A stretch of DNA of 64,000 nt from assembly GCF_024172185.1 (NCBI RefSeq), contig NZ_JAMZEC010000001.1, forward strand, positions 744,001-808,000. Direction: 5' to 3'. Made by a program: the position numbers and the translations under genes. The stretch comes from Nonomuraea roseoviolacea subsp. carminata. Its GTDB lineage: Bacteria; Actinomycetota; Actinomycetes; Streptosporangiales; Streptosporangiaceae. The first letter of the stretch is position 1, and each line of letters opens with the position of its first letter. The notes under the pieces were generated by a model, which searched no databases, was not told where the DNA came from, and saw only the letters and a list, made by a program, of their open reading frames with translations. Of this stretch, positions 47,168 to 57,672 are shown in pieces.

Positions 47168-49342
47168 ATGGGCTTCGCGATCGGCGTGGACGTCGGTGGC
47201 ACCTTCACCGACGTGGTCCTGCGCCGCCCCTCGGGCGCGGTCACCGTGGCCAAGTGTTTGAGCACCCACGACGACCCCATCGCGGGGATCGTCACCGGCG
47301 TTACGCGGGTCCTGTCCGGGCTCGACCCGGCGCTCGTGACCCGGGTGGTCCACGCGACCACGCTCGCCACCAACGCGGTGCTGGAACGCAGGGGCGTGCG
47401 CGTCGCGTTCGTCACCACGCGGGGCTTCCGCGCCGTCGTGCCGCTCGGCCGCTACGCCCGGGTCGAGGAGGACCGGTACGACCTGCGCTTCACGCCCCCT
47501 CCGCCACCCGTCGACCCCGGCGACTGCTTCGAGGTGACCGAGCGGATCTCGGCCCGCGGCGAGGTGCTGACCCCGCTCGACGAGGACTCCGCCCGGCGGG
47601 CCGCCGCCGAGATCGCCCGGCGCGGCATCACGTCGGCGGCCGTCTGCCTGCTGCACTCCTACGCCGACCCGGCGCACGAGCGGCGCGTGGCGGCCATCCT
47701 GCGCGAGCACGTGCCGGACGTGGTGGCCTCCTCCGAGGTGTGGCCGGAGATCCGCGAGTACGAGCGGGCCACCACCACCATCATGTCGGCCTATGTCGGG
47801 CCGCTCATGGCGTCGTACCTGTCGCGCCTGGAGGACGCCCTGGCCGCGCTCGGGGTGCGCGCCCCCGTCCACGTCATGGAGTCGGGCGGCGGGGTCATGT
47901 CGGCCCGCCTGGCCGCCCGGCGGGCCGTGGCCACCATCGAGTCCGGGCCGGCGGCCGGGGTGCTCGCCGCGGCGGCCACCGGACTCGGCGACGTGATCTC
48001 GTTCGACATGGGCGGCACCACCGCCAAGGCGTGCGTGGTGCGCGGCGGGCGGCCGGAGATCACGCACGAGTTCCACGTCGGCGGCAAGGGCAGCTTCGGC
48101 GGGCGGCGCGCCGGCACCGGCGTGCCGATCAAGACGCCCGCCATCGACCTGGCCGAGGTCGGCGCGGGCGGCGGCAGCGTCGCCTGGATCGACGCCGCCG
48201 GTGCCCTGCGCGTCGGCCCCCACTCGGCGGGCTCCTCCCCCGGCCCCGCCTGCTACGGGCTCGGCGGCGGCGAGCCCACCGTGACCGACGCCAACCTCGT
48301 GCTCGGCTACCTGGCCGCCGCCTCCATCCCGCTGTCGCCCGCGCTCGCCGGCAAGGCCCTCGACCGGCTCGCCGAGCCGCTCGGGGTGTCGCGGGCCGAG
48401 GCCGCGCACGCCGTCCACACGATCGTCAGCGCCGCCATGGCCTCGGCCGTGCACGTGGTGACCGTGCAACGGGGGATCGACCCGCGCGGGTTCGCGCTCG
48501 TGGCCTTCGGCGGGGCCGGGCCCGCGCACGCGGCGCGGGTCGCCGAGCGGTTCGGGATCGGGCTGGTCGTGGTGCCCGAGCACTGCGGGGTCGCCTCCGC
48601 CGCCGGTCTGCTGGCCGGGGAGCTGTCGGCCGACCGGGTTCTGTCGCGGCTCGGCGCCCGCGATCCGGAGGCGGTCTTCGCCGGGCTGGCGTCCGCGGCG
48701 GCGGCCGACCTCGGCGTGTCGCCGGACGACCCGGGGGTGCGGGTCGAGCGGTCGGTGGACGCGCGTTTCCGCGGGCAGTCGCACGATCTGACGGTGCCGT
48801 GGGAGGCGTCGCGGGACCGGCTGGAGTCGCGGTTCCTCTCCCGGTACGCGCAGGTGTACGGGATCGAGCAGCGGGGGGAGGTTGAGCTGGTCGGCTACCG
48901 CGTCCAGGTCACGCTCGCGGCCCCGGCCGGAGGGTCACCCGGCGCCCCGCTCCTGGGGGCCGCGCCTGACGAACCGCCCACCGGCACTGCTGCGGGCGAA
49001 CCGCCCACCGGCACCGCTTTGGGCGAGCCGCCCACCGGCACCGCTTTGGGCGAGCCACCCACCGCGCCCTCTGGAGGGCCGTCACCGGCCGCGCCCGGGA
49101 GGGAGCCCTCGCGGCCCTCGCCCGGGACGCGCCCCGCGTACTTCCCCGAGCTCGGTGGCTACGCCGAGACGCCCGTGCGCACCCGCGCCACCCTGGGGGC
49201 CGGGCTGGACGGCCCGGCGATCGTCGAGGACCCCGAGTCCACCATCGTCGTGCCGCCCGGCTGGACGGCCCGGCTCGGCCCCGGGCGCGCCGTCCACCTC
49301 ACCCGGATCACCACCGGAGGGGAGGCGCGGGATGGCGCCTGA
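47168..49342 (+). CDS. hyuA: Hydantoinase/oxoprolinase family, subunit A
   Basis: A 724-aa cytoplasmic ATP-dependent enzyme subunit of the N-methylhydantoinase/5-oxoprolinase/acetone-carboxylase family. The ATPase-fold signature GVDVGGTFTDVVL is at residues ~5-17. The second phosphate motif is FDMGGTTAKACVV near 280, and the GGGS loop (EVGAGGGSVAW) is conserved. Residues ~601-633 are a 9-residue tandem repeat (GEPPTGTAL type) inserted in a linker before the C-terminal domain (RPAYFPELGGY). The ATG is chosen to match the family N-terminus; a ribosome site is weak. hyuB overlaps by 11 bases. Substrate (hydantoin, oxoproline or other cyclic amide) is not decidable. Confidence 0.88.
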   Translation: MGFAIGVDVGGTFTDVVLRRPSGAVTVAKCLSTHDDPIAGIVTGVTRVLSGLDPALVTRVVHATTLATNAVLERRGVRVAFVTTRGFRAVVPLGRYARVEEDRYDLRFTPPPPPVDPGDCFEVTERISARGEVLTPLDEDSARRAAAEIARRGITSAAVCLLHSYADPAHERRVAAILREHVPDVVASSEVWPEIREYERATTTIMSAYVGPLMASYLSRLEDALAALGVRAPVHVMESGGGVMSARLAARRAVATIESGPAAGVLAAAATGLGDVISFDMGGTTAKACVVRGGRPEITHEFHVGGKGSFGGRRAGTGVPIKTPAIDLAEVGAGGGSVAWIDAAGALRVGPHSAGSSPGPACYGLGGGEPTVTDANLVLGYLAAASIPLSPALAGKALDRLAEPLGVSRAEAAHAVHTIVSAAMASAVHVVTVQRGIDPRGFALVAFGGAGPAHAARVAERFGIGLVVVPEHCGVASAAGLLAGELSADRVLSRLGARDPEAVFAGLASAAAADLGVSPDDPGVRVERSVDARFRGQSHDLTVPWEASRDRLESRFLSRYAQVYGIEQRGEVELVGYRVQVTLAAPAGGSPGAPLLGAAPDEPPTGTAAGEPPTGTALGEPPTGTALGEPPTAPSGGPSPAAPGREPSRPSPGTRPAYFPELGGYAETPVRTRATLGAGLDGPAIVEDPESTIVVPPGWTARLGPGRAVHLTRITTGGEARDGA
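48968..49066 (+). repeat. 27-bp in-frame tandem repeat in hyuA
   Basis: Between three and four units of 27 bases, each with CCGCCCACCGGCAC in the middle, code the 9-residue block GEPPTGTAL and variants. Two adjacent units are nearly identical, suggesting recent duplication. Confidence 0.85.
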
Positions 49343-51044
49343 CACGCTCACCGCCGACGTGCTGCGCAACGCGCTCGTGGTCGCCGCCGAGGAGGCGAGC
49401 ATCGTGGTGGTGCGCTCGGCCTACTCGACGTTCATCGTCGAAGGCTCGGACGCCTCCGCCGCCCTCCTCGACGCCGAGGGACGGCTGATCGCCCAGTCCA
49501 TGGCCACGACCCTCATGAACAGCATGGCCCTCAAGGTCGCCCTGCCCGAGCTGCTCGCGGACATCCCCCTCGCCTCCATGCGGCCGGGCGAGGTGTACGT
49601 GCTCAACGACGCCTACCGGGGCGGCGTCCACACCAACGACCTGCTGGTCTACCGCCCCGTCTTCGTCGGGGGGCGGCCCGCGTACTTCACCGCCACCATG
49701 ATCCACGTCTCCGACCTGGGCGGGCTGTCGGCGGGCGGCATGGCGCCGCTGGCCACCGACATCTTCCTCGAAGGGCTCCAGCTCCCGCCGATCCGCCTGG
49801 CGACGTCCGCGGGGATCGAGCCCGCGGTCGAGGCGATCCTGCGCGCCAACAGCCGCACCCCCGACAAGGTCATGGGCGACGTGCGGGCGCTGATCGCCGG
49901 CACGGCCGTGGCCGCCGCCCGGCTCGGCGCGCTGGTCGAGGAGTACGGCGAGGCGGGCCTGGCCGCGGGCGTCGAGGCGTACCTCGACTACACGGAGGCC
50001 CGCACCCGGGCGGCGCTGGCGGAGCTGCCGGCGGGGCGGTTCGCGGCGTCGTACCCGATCGACGACGACGGCATCGACCTCGCCACCCCGCGCCACGTCC
50101 GGGTCGCCCTCACGCTGCCCGGGGCGGAGGCGGCGCGGTCGGGCGCGGTGGCGGACTTCGCGGGCACGGACCCGCAGGTGCCGGCGGCGATCAACGCGTC
50201 GGCGTCGCAGTCGCTGGCGGCCGCGGTCTTCGCGGTGCGCTGCTTCCTCGACCCGGCCATCCCCATGAACGACGGCTGCCTGCGCGCCATCGACGTGCGG
50301 CTGCCCGCCGGGTCGCTGCTCGACGCCCGCTCCCCCCATCCGTGCGGCGGCCGGTACGTGCCGATCTATGCCGCCATGGAGGCCGTGTTCCAGGCGCTGT
50401 CGGACGCGGTGCCGGAGCGGGCGATCGCGGCGAGCGGGATCCTGCAGCCGTTCTCGATCGCGGCCGTGGGGGCGCCGTACTGGATCCATCTGGCGTACGA
50501 CTTCGGCGGGGTGGGCGCCCGGCGCGGGCTCGACGGGCCGGACGCGACGGGCGTGCACTTCGGGATCGGCCGCAACTCGGTGCCCCAGGCGGAGCCCGTG
50601 GAGAGCCGCTGCCCGCTGCTGGTGGAGTCGGTCGAGACCGTCCCCGACTCGGGAGGGCCCGGCCGGTTCCGCGGCGGGCTCGGGTCGCGCACGGTGTACC
50701 GGTTCCTGGCGGACTGCCACGTGACGACGCGCGGCGACCGGCTGCGCCTGGCCCCTCCTGGTCGCGACGGCGGACTGCCGGGACGCCTCGGCGGCTTCTA
50801 CCGGCGCCGCCTGGACGGGACGCTGGAGCGGCTGGCGTCGAAGGTGAACAACGTCCGGTTCGCGGCCGGGGAGGCGTTCGTGGTGGAGACGACGGGGGGC
50901 GGCGGGATCGGCTCGCCGCTGGAGCGGGACCTGGCGGCGGTGGCGGAGGATCTGCGGGCGGGCCGCGTCACGTCGCGCGGGGCCGCCGAGGATTACGGGG
51001 TCAGGGTCGCGGCGGACGGCACGCTCAGCCGCGACGCCTCATGA
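49332..51044 (+). CDS. hyuB: Hydantoinase/oxoprolinase family, subunit B
   Basis: A 570-aa partner of HyuA. Conserved family blocks are the start TADVLRNALVVAAEEASIVVV-like pattern (here broken by variable residues), LNDAYRGGVHTNDLLVYRPVF, HVSDLGGLSAGGM and the C-terminal VVETTGGGGIGSPLERD. His and Asp residues in the NDAYRGGVHTND block are the likely metal/substrate site. GGAGG lies 6 bases before the ATG, and the start overlaps the hyuA stop, so the subunits are made in equal amounts. The pair hydrolyses cyclic amides using ATP. The 3' end overlaps the convergent Uma2 gene by 20 bases. Confidence 0.9.
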   Translation: MAPDTLTADVLRNALVVAAEEASIVVVRSAYSTFIVEGSDASAALLDAEGRLIAQSMATTLMNSMALKVALPELLADIPLASMRPGEVYVLNDAYRGGVHTNDLLVYRPVFVGGRPAYFTATMIHVSDLGGLSAGGMAPLATDIFLEGLQLPPIRLATSAGIEPAVEAILRANSRTPDKVMGDVRALIAGTAVAAARLGALVEEYGEAGLAAGVEAYLDYTEARTRAALAELPAGRFAASYPIDDDGIDLATPRHVRVALTLPGAEAARSGAVADFAGTDPQVPAAINASASQSLAAAVFAVRCFLDPAIPMNDGCLRAIDVRLPAGSLLDARSPHPCGGRYVPIYAAMEAVFQALSDAVPERAIAASGILQPFSIAAVGAPYWIHLAYDFGGVGARRGLDGPDATGVHFGIGRNSVPQAEPVESRCPLLVESVETVPDSGGPGRFRGGLGSRTVYRFLADCHVTTRGDRLRLAPPGRDGGLPGRLGGFYRRRLDGTLERLASKVNNVRFAAGEAFVVETTGGGGIGSPLERDLAAVAEDLRAGRVTSRGAAEDYGVRVAADGTLSRDAS

Positions 51045-51600
51045 GGTCGGCCGGGTCGAAGCTGACGGGGAACGGGGCGTGCAGGTCCGCGACGACGCCG
51101 GCCTTGTGCGCGGTGGGCGGGCCGTAGGTCTCGCCGTCAAGCTCGTAGACGTAGAGGGTGGGGCCCTCGTCCATCTCGACGCGCCAGTAGACGGGGATGC
51201 CGGCGGCGGCGTAGACCTCAGGTTTCAGGAACCTGTCCTGGGCCCTGCTGGTCGGGCCGACCACCTCCACGGCCAGCGTGACATCCCGCGGCGAGACCAT
51301 CGAGGTCGCGCTCTCCGTCGCCGCGGCGGGCACGACGGCGACGTCGGGGACGTAGAGCTCCCTGAAACCGACCCTGAGATTCACCGTCTGCAGCGGCTCC
51401 ACACCCTCTGGCGCGACATCCTCCAGGATGCGGCAGACGCGGCTGCTCACCCGCTGGTGCAGCGGCGTCGGCCCCGCACTGATGAGCAGGCTGCCGTTGA
51501 CGAGCTCGTAGCGGATGTCGTCCCCCGGCAGGCCGAGCAGGTCGGCCACGATGTAGGGGGGATGGTGCGGCGGCACGACCGTCGCGTCAAGGCGTGTCAC
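51025..51600 (-). CDS. Uma2 family (DUF820) putative nuclease
   Basis: A 191-aa protein of the Uma2/PD-(D/E)XK superfamily. The expected motif order is visible: RYELVNGSLLIS (leading Glu), PDVAVVP (metal Asp), LAVEVVGPTSRAQDRFLKPEVYAAAGIPVYW (split here for length: LAVEVV, then RFLKPEVYAAAG, then YWRVE). The acidic residues and Lys are kept. The family is widespread and sometimes mobile-element-linked; its real substrates are uncertain. It lies 53 bases downstream of cbiZ on the same strand and may be read through from the cobalamin operon, but has no obvious functional link to it. Confidence 0.85.
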   Translation of the reverse strand: MTRLDATVVPPHHPPYIVADLLGLPGDDIRYELVNGSLLISAGPTPLHQRVSSRVCRILEDVAPEGVEPLQTVNLRVGFRELYVPDVAVVPAAATESATSMVSPRDVTLAVEVVGPTSRAQDRFLKPEVYAAAGIPVYWRVEMDEGPTLYVYELDGETYGPPTAHKAGVVADLHAPFPVSFDPADLMRRRG

Positions 51601-51653
51601 AGGCCCAGTATGGAGACCGGCCGCTCACTCCGTGCCGCGTTCTCCAGATTTCA

Positions 51654-52337
51654 TCACTCTACGGCGCGAGGCCGCCACGTTTCGGCACCGGCGCGGACCG
51701 CCTGGTGGACGGCTCTGGCCAGGCGGGCGCCCCAGGTCGAGCGGGGCCCGGCGAAGAGCTCCTCCGGCCCCTCCTCCCGTACGGCCACGCACACCGCGTC
51801 CGACGCCGTGCCCGTGCCCGCGAACCCCGTCTCCACCAGCGCCTGAGTCTTCGCCTCCGTCACCGTCATGACGGCGTTGACCAGCGCCGCGTCCGTCATC
51901 GCCACCGGTAACGCGGCCACGATGTTGATCGTGCCGACCCGTGGCGGCGCCAGCATGGGGGCCAGCTCGGGATCGGGCGCGCCCTCCGGAGCGGCCGCCC
52001 AGGTGGGGACGCGCAGCCCCACCGTGGCCACCACCCGCACCCCGCCGTCCGAGGCGATGACGCGGCGCGAGACCGAGGCGGCCGTCATCATGCCCACCCC
52101 CTCCCCCGGCGGCGCCAGGGAGGCCAGGTGGCCGGCCGGGTCCATGCGGGAGTAGCCCGCCACGACCTGGGCGTTCAGCACCCACGCGCGCGGCCCGATG
52201 CCGCCGCCGAGCACCGCCGAGGAGATCATCCGCCAGCCGGGCCCGAACTCCCACAGCAACGTCCCGAGCCGCTCCCCCTCCTCCTTGCGGAAGGTGAGCC
52301 GCAGCCCGCCCGCGTCCTCACGGTGGCTGAGGCTCAC
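51654..52337 (-). CDS. cbiZ: Adenosylcobinamide amidohydrolase (CbiZ)
   Basis: A 227-aa cytoplasmic enzyme that removes the aminopropanol side chain from adenosylcobinamide (or breaks down other cobamides) to give adenosylcobyric acid for rebuilding cobalamin. The family pattern is seen in ISSAVLGGGIGPRAWVLNAQV, GMMTAASVSRRV, GTINIVAALPVAMTDAALVNA and TEAKTQALVETGFAGTGTASDA-like stretches. The GTG start overlaps the ATPase stop (GTGA), with GGGGAGG 9 bases upstream. Its place as the last gene of a riboswitch-controlled corrinoid importer operon strongly supports salvage of imported cobinamides. Confidence 0.9.
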   Translation of the reverse strand: MSLSHREDAGGLRLTFRKEEGERLGTLLWEFGPGWRMISSAVLGGGIGPRAWVLNAQVVAGYSRMDPAGHLASLAPPGEGVGMMTAASVSRRVIASDGGVRVVATVGLRVPTWAAAPEGAPDPELAPMLAPPRVGTINIVAALPVAMTDAALVNAVMTVTEAKTQALVETGFAGTGTASDAVCVAVREEGPEELFAGPRSTWGARLARAVHQAVRAGAETWRPRAVE

Positions 52338-53358
52338 CTTCGCGGCCCTCCCCGGACGAGGTGGACGACGGGCCGGCCGTCGGGCCCCGGCTGCACCTGG
52401 ACGCCGGCGCCGAAGTGCCGCCCGACCAGGTCCTCGGTGAGCACCTCGGCGGGGCGGCCCGCCGCCGCCACCCGTCCGTCCGCGAGCAGCAGCAGGGTGT
52501 CGGCGTACTGCCCGGCGAGGGTTAGGTCGTGCAGCGTGGTGACGACGGTGAGGCCGTCGGCGAGGCGCAGCCGGTCGACCAGCTCCAGCACCTGCTGCTG
52601 GTGGCCGAGGTCGAGGGCGGTGGTGGGCTCGTCGAGGAGGAGCACGGGCGCCTGCTGGGCGAGCGCCCGGGCCAGCACGGCGCGCTGCCGTTCGCCGCCC
52701 GACAGCTCGCCGGCGCGGCGGGTGGCCAGGCCGCTGAGGTCGAGCCGGTCGAGCACCGACGCCGTGACCTCGCGGTCGTGGTGGCTCTCGCGGCCGAGGT
52801 ACGGGATGTACGGGGTGCGGCCGAGCAGGGCGTAGTCGAACACGGTCATGTCGGGCGGCAGGGCCGGCGTCTGGGGGGCGTAGGCCACGAGGCGGGCCCG
52901 GTCGCGGGGGCGCAGCTCGCGGGCGGGCCGGCCGCCGAGCGTGATCTCGCCGTCGTGGGCGAGCAGGCCCATGACGGCCTTGAGCAGGGTGGACTTGCCG
53001 GCGCCGTTCGGGCCGAGGACGGCCAGCCACTCGCCGGGACGTACGGACAGGTCCACGCGGTCGAGGACGCGCCGCTCACCCAGCCGGACCGAGAAGGCCA
53101 CCGCGCCGATCACCGGTCCCTGGGCGCCGTTCTGGCCGCCCGCGGTGCTGCTCTGGCCGCCCGCACCGGTCTCGTCGGCGCCCGCAGCTGTCTCGTGGGT
53201 GCCCGCGGCGGTCTCGTGGGTGCCCGCCTGGGTACCCGCAGTGGGCTCGTGGGTGCTCGCGGCGCTCTTCGGGGAGGTCTCATGAGATGCGGAGCCGGCC
53301 GGGGCGCCGGACGTGGCAGAGGACGGCGTTCTGGGAGGACCGCCTGGCGTGGGGCGGG

Positions 53359-53362
<4 letters not shown>
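52334..53362 (-). CDS. btuD: Corrinoid ABC importer ATP-binding protein
   Basis: A 342-aa ATPase of the iron-siderophore/vitamin B12 importer class. Walker A is GPNGAGKST, the signature LSGGERQRAVLARAL, Walker B VLLLDEPTTALD, and the H-loop TTLHDL. The first ~80 residues are a low-complexity tail of Thr/Ala/Gly/His/Glu with repeats such as AGTHETA, absent from normal BtuD/FecE proteins. The ATG overlaps the permease stop (ATGA). The family alone does not separate B12 from siderophores. The cobalamin riboswitch and cbiZ make corrinoid transport the strong choice. Confidence 0.9.
53120..53330 (-). repeat. In-frame repeats at the 5' end of btuD
   Basis: Units of 21 to 24 bases code blocks of the form AGTHETA and AGADETG in the N-terminal tail, before the ATPase domain. 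Confidence 0.7.
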
Positions 53363-54716
<1,354 letters not shown>

Positions 54717-54717
<1 letters not shown>

Positions 54718-55694
54718 TACGAGCCGGCCGCCTTGGAGACCGCGTCACCGATCGTGTGGGCGAGGTCCACGATGCGCGGCCCCCAGCGGGAGGCCACGTC
54801 GTCGTCGAGCGGGACGACCTGGTCGTTCTTCACGGCCTTGAGGTTCTTCCAGCCGGGCCGCTTGGCCAGGGCCTCCTTGTTCTGGCCGCAGCACTTCACG
54901 TCGGCGAGGAAGATCAGGTCCGGGTCGGCCTGGGCGACGAACTCCTTGGACAGCTTCGGGTAGCCGCCGGCCGCGCCGGGCGCCTTGTCGGCGATGTTGA
55001 CCAGGCCGAACATCGCGTAGATCTGCCCGATGAAGGTGGAGGACGTCGCGGCGTAGGGCGTCTGGTCGAGCTCGTGGTAGTAGGTGAGCTTGCGGTCCTT
55101 GGGGGCGCTCGCGGCGAGCTTGTCCAGCGCGCCCTTCATCGTGGTGACGAGCTCGTCGGCCTTGGCCTGGTTGCCGGTCGCGGCGCCCAGGTCGGCGATC
55201 TCGTCGTACGCCTCGTCCAGCTTGGTGGCGGCGGGCTCCAGCAGGACGGGGACGTTGAGCTTGCCCAGCTCGGAGGCGACCTTGTTGATGTCGTTGGAGA
55301 TGATGACGAGGTCGGGCTTCTGGGCGGCGATCGCCTCGACGTTGGGCTTGAACCCGGACAGGTCGGTGCGGGGGGCCTGCTGGGGGAAGTTCGACTGGTC
55401 GTCGACCGCCACCACCTGCGGGCCCGCGCCGATGGCGAACAGGGTCTCGGTGTGCGCGGCGGACAGCGAGACGATGCGCTCGGGGCGCTTGGCCAGGGTG
55501 ATCCTGCCGTTGGCGGCCTCGACGGTGACCGGGAAGCCGGCCGCGGCGTCGGGACTCGCGGAGGCGGGAGCCGAGGCGGTGGAGGCGGTCGAGGGGGCGG
55601 TGGACGAGGGGGCGGTGGGGGCGGTCTGGCCGCACGCGGCCAGGACGAGCGTTCCCAGCAGCGCGCCCGCGAAGGCCGTGCGTACGGGCCTCAC
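54717..55694 (-). CDS. btuF: Corrinoid-binding lipoprotein of the ABC importer
   Basis: A 325-aa substrate-binding lipoprotein. The signal peptide has lipobox LVLAAC near residue 22. A Thr/Ser/Ala/Pro-rich linker of about 25 residues follows. The periplasmic-binding fold of the BtuF/FecB class covers the rest (RIVSLSAAHTETLFAIGAG, KPDLVIISND, RWGPRIVDLAHTIG). The GTG at 55692-55694 is preferred over one five codons earlier because AAAGGA lies 6 bases before it. The cobalamin riboswitch directly upstream and cbiZ downstream identify the ligand as cobalamin or cobinamide rather than iron-siderophore. Confidence 0.9.
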
Positions 55695-55714
55695 GAGTAG
55701 TCCTTTCACACTGT

Positions 55715-55880
55715 CGGAACCGAGAGACCCGCGATGAGCGACGGATCACCCTTTTCCACGAGGGTTGATGACGTCGGCGCAGAGGCAGGCGACCTGGCTA
55801 TGACAGTTGCGGGACAGCGCCGGACTCGCACCGGACTTCGCTGCAACACTGCGCGTCGGACAAACGCTATCAATGCTCCG
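55715..55880 (-). promoter_or_regulatory. Cobalamin riboswitch upstream of the corrinoid operon
   Basis: The minus-strand leader contains the cobalamin core: GGTGCGAGTCCGGCGCTG then TCCCGCAACTGT (bases 55803-55837), the classic B12-box pattern. The second element GCCAGGTCGCCTGCC lies at 55784-55798. A hairpin CCCTCGTGGAAAAGGG (55749-55764) between the core and the GTG start is a candidate expression platform. Cobalamin binding should shut off the importer genes. Confidence 0.88.
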
Positions 55881-55893
55881 GATCGAGCCGAAG

Positions 55894-56751
55894 TCAAGGG
55901 GCAGCCAGTTGCGCCTCGGCCTCGGCGATGACGCGCTGGAGCCGCAGGCCGCGGGCGGCGTCGAGGGGGTGTCCGCCCTCCCGTACGGTGCGGGCGAACT
56001 CCTCGGCGACGACGGCCAGGGCGTCGCCGTCGTCCGGCACGAGGACGGCGCTGCCCTTGCGGCCGTAGACGGCGACGGAGGTGGGCGGGGTCTCGCCGGG
56101 GACGGTCATGCAGAGCGACGTCTCGCTGACCGCGCCGCCCTCGTGCTCCAGCAGCAGGCCGGTCCAGCCGAGCGGGTCGCCGTGGGCGCGCACGCCGGTG
56201 ACGGGGCCGAGCGCGGCGTCGAGCAGGTCGATCATGTGCGGTCCGACGTCGAGCAGCGCGCCGCGCTCCAGCCGCCACGGGGTCCCGAAGGGGTGGTCGC
56301 CGAGCAGGACGCCGGAGAGGTTCGCGGCGTGCCCGCCGAACGGCTCGATCTCGGCGCAGCGGGCCAGGAACTCGCGGGTGCGGGCCGCGTAGCGCAGGGT
56401 CAGCATCATCTGGGAGGGCACGCCGGCCTCGGCGATGGCCGCGGCGAGCCGCTCGGCCGCCTCCAGGGAGTCGGCGAGCGGCTTCTCCAGCAGCAGCGCC
56501 TTGCCGGCCTTGGCGGCCTTGACCCCCAGCTCGGCCTGTACGGCGGGCGGCACGCAGAACGCGACGGCCTCGCAGGCGTCGAACAGCTCCTCGACCCGCT
56601 CGAACACGGGCGCGCCGAGCCGGGCGGCGGCCTCCGGGCGGCGGGCCCAGACGCCGGCCAGGCGGGTGTGCGGGCCGCGGGCCAGCATGGGGGCGTGCGC
56701 GAGTTCCGCCCACGGCCCGGCTCCGATCAGTCCCACCGCTACCGGCTCCAT
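55894..56751 (-). CDS. Gfo/Idh/MocA family oxidoreductase
   Basis: A 285-aa NAD(P)-dependent enzyme. The N-terminal Rossmann motif is VGLIGAGPWAELAHAPML. EKP is conserved in LLLEKPLADS near residue 90. The catalytic-helix pattern is DVGPHMIDLLDAALG near 180. It is shorter than most sugar dehydrogenases of this family (330-360 aa). The ATG at 56751 has GGGAGG 4 bases upstream; an ATG nine codons earlier lacks one. It lies 84 bases after the SDR gene on the same strand and may be the last gene of the PhyH-P450 operon. Sugar or cyclitol oxidation is typical; substrate unknown. Confidence 0.85.
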   Translation of the reverse strand: MEPVAVGLIGAGPWAELAHAPMLARGPHTRLAGVWARRPEAAARLGAPVFERVEELFDACEAVAFCVPPAVQAELGVKAAKAGKALLLEKPLADSLEAAERLAAAIAEAGVPSQMMLTLRYAARTREFLARCAEIEPFGGHAANLSGVLLGDHPFGTPWRLERGALLDVGPHMIDLLDAALGPVTGVRAHGDPLGWTGLLLEHEGGAVSETSLCMTVPGETPPTSVAVYGRKGSAVLVPDDGDALAVVAEEFARTVREGGHPLDAARGLRLQRVIAEAEAQLAAP

Positions 56752-56835
56752 CAGCCCTCCCAAAGCCCGATTTTTCATGACTTTATGGGATGAGCATGAC
56801 CCATGGGACGAGGGGGTCCAGAGGAGAGGCGGTGG

Positions 56836-57672
56836 TCAGGGCGGGGCGAGGCGCCGCTGGTGGAGGGCGTGCTCGGGCCGGTGCGCCAGCGTGCCGCAGT
56901 CGATCACGACCGTCTGCCCGGTGATGCACCGCGCCTCGTCCGAGGCCAGGAACGCCACCAGGTCCGCCACGTCCTCCGGCGCGCACGCCCACGGCAGCAG
57001 CCGCTCGGCCTCCTTGTCGGCCAGCCGGTCCGGGCCGAGGGCCAGCCGGGCGGCGTCCGTGAGCACCAGCGCCGGGGCGACCGCGTTGCAGCGGATCCCG
57101 CGCGCGCCGTACGTGGTGGCCACGTACCGGACGAGCCCCGTGAGCGCGGCCTTGGACGTGCCGTACGCGGCGTGGTCCAGGTCGCCCGTGAGGCCCGACA
57201 CCGACGAGGTCAGGACGAAGGCGCCGCCGTCGGCCATGCGCGGGGCGGCGTGCTTGACCAGGAGCATCGCGCCGCGCACGTTGACGGCCATGGTCCGGTC
57301 CCACACGTCCGCGTCCAGGGTCTCCAGGTGGTGGTCGCGGCCGTACACCTCGCGGCCGAGGGCCGCCGCGTTGGAGTGGACGACGTCCAGCCGCCCGTAC
57401 GAGGCCAGCAGCTCGGCCACGGCGGCGGCGACCTGCTTCTCGTCGGAGACGTCGCAGGTGAGGGCCGTGGCCGTGCCGCCCCGGCCGCGGATGGCGGCGG
57501 CCGTGGCCCGGGCGCCGGAGGCCCGTACGTCCAGGACGCCCACGCACGCCCCCTCGACGGCCAGCCGCGCGGCGCAGGCCGCGCCGATGCCCGACCCCGC
57601 GCCCGTCACCAGCGCCACCCGCCCGTCGAACCGGCCGCCGGACACGGCGAAGCCGGGCAGGCCCGCCGTCAC
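56836..57672 (-). CDS. SDR family dehydrogenase
   Basis: A 278-aa classical short-chain dehydrogenase. The cofactor motif is VTGAGSGIGAACA, the second site VVHSNAAALG (NAG-like), the active-site Ser in LTSSVSG and Tyr/Lys in YGTSKAALTG. An Asp at the end of strand 2 (VLDVRAS) predicts NAD rather than NADP. The GTG start overlaps the P450 stop. It is the fourth gene of a chain with 4-base overlaps (PhyH, phosphotriesterase-like, P450, SDR). It probably oxidises an alcohol made by the P450 or the dioxygenase. Confidence 0.9.
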   Translation of the reverse strand: MTAGLPGFAVSGGRFDGRVALVTGAGSGIGAACAARLAVEGACVGVLDVRASGARATAAAIRGRGGTATALTCDVSDEKQVAAAVAELLASYGRLDVVHSNAAALGREVYGRDHHLETLDADVWDRTMAVNVRGAMLLVKHAAPRMADGGAFVLTSSVSGLTGDLDHAAYGTSKAALTGLVRYVATTYGARGIRCNAVAPALVLTDAARLALGPDRLADKEAERLLPWACAPEDVADLVAFLASDEARCITGQTVVIDCGTLAHRPEHALHQRRLAPP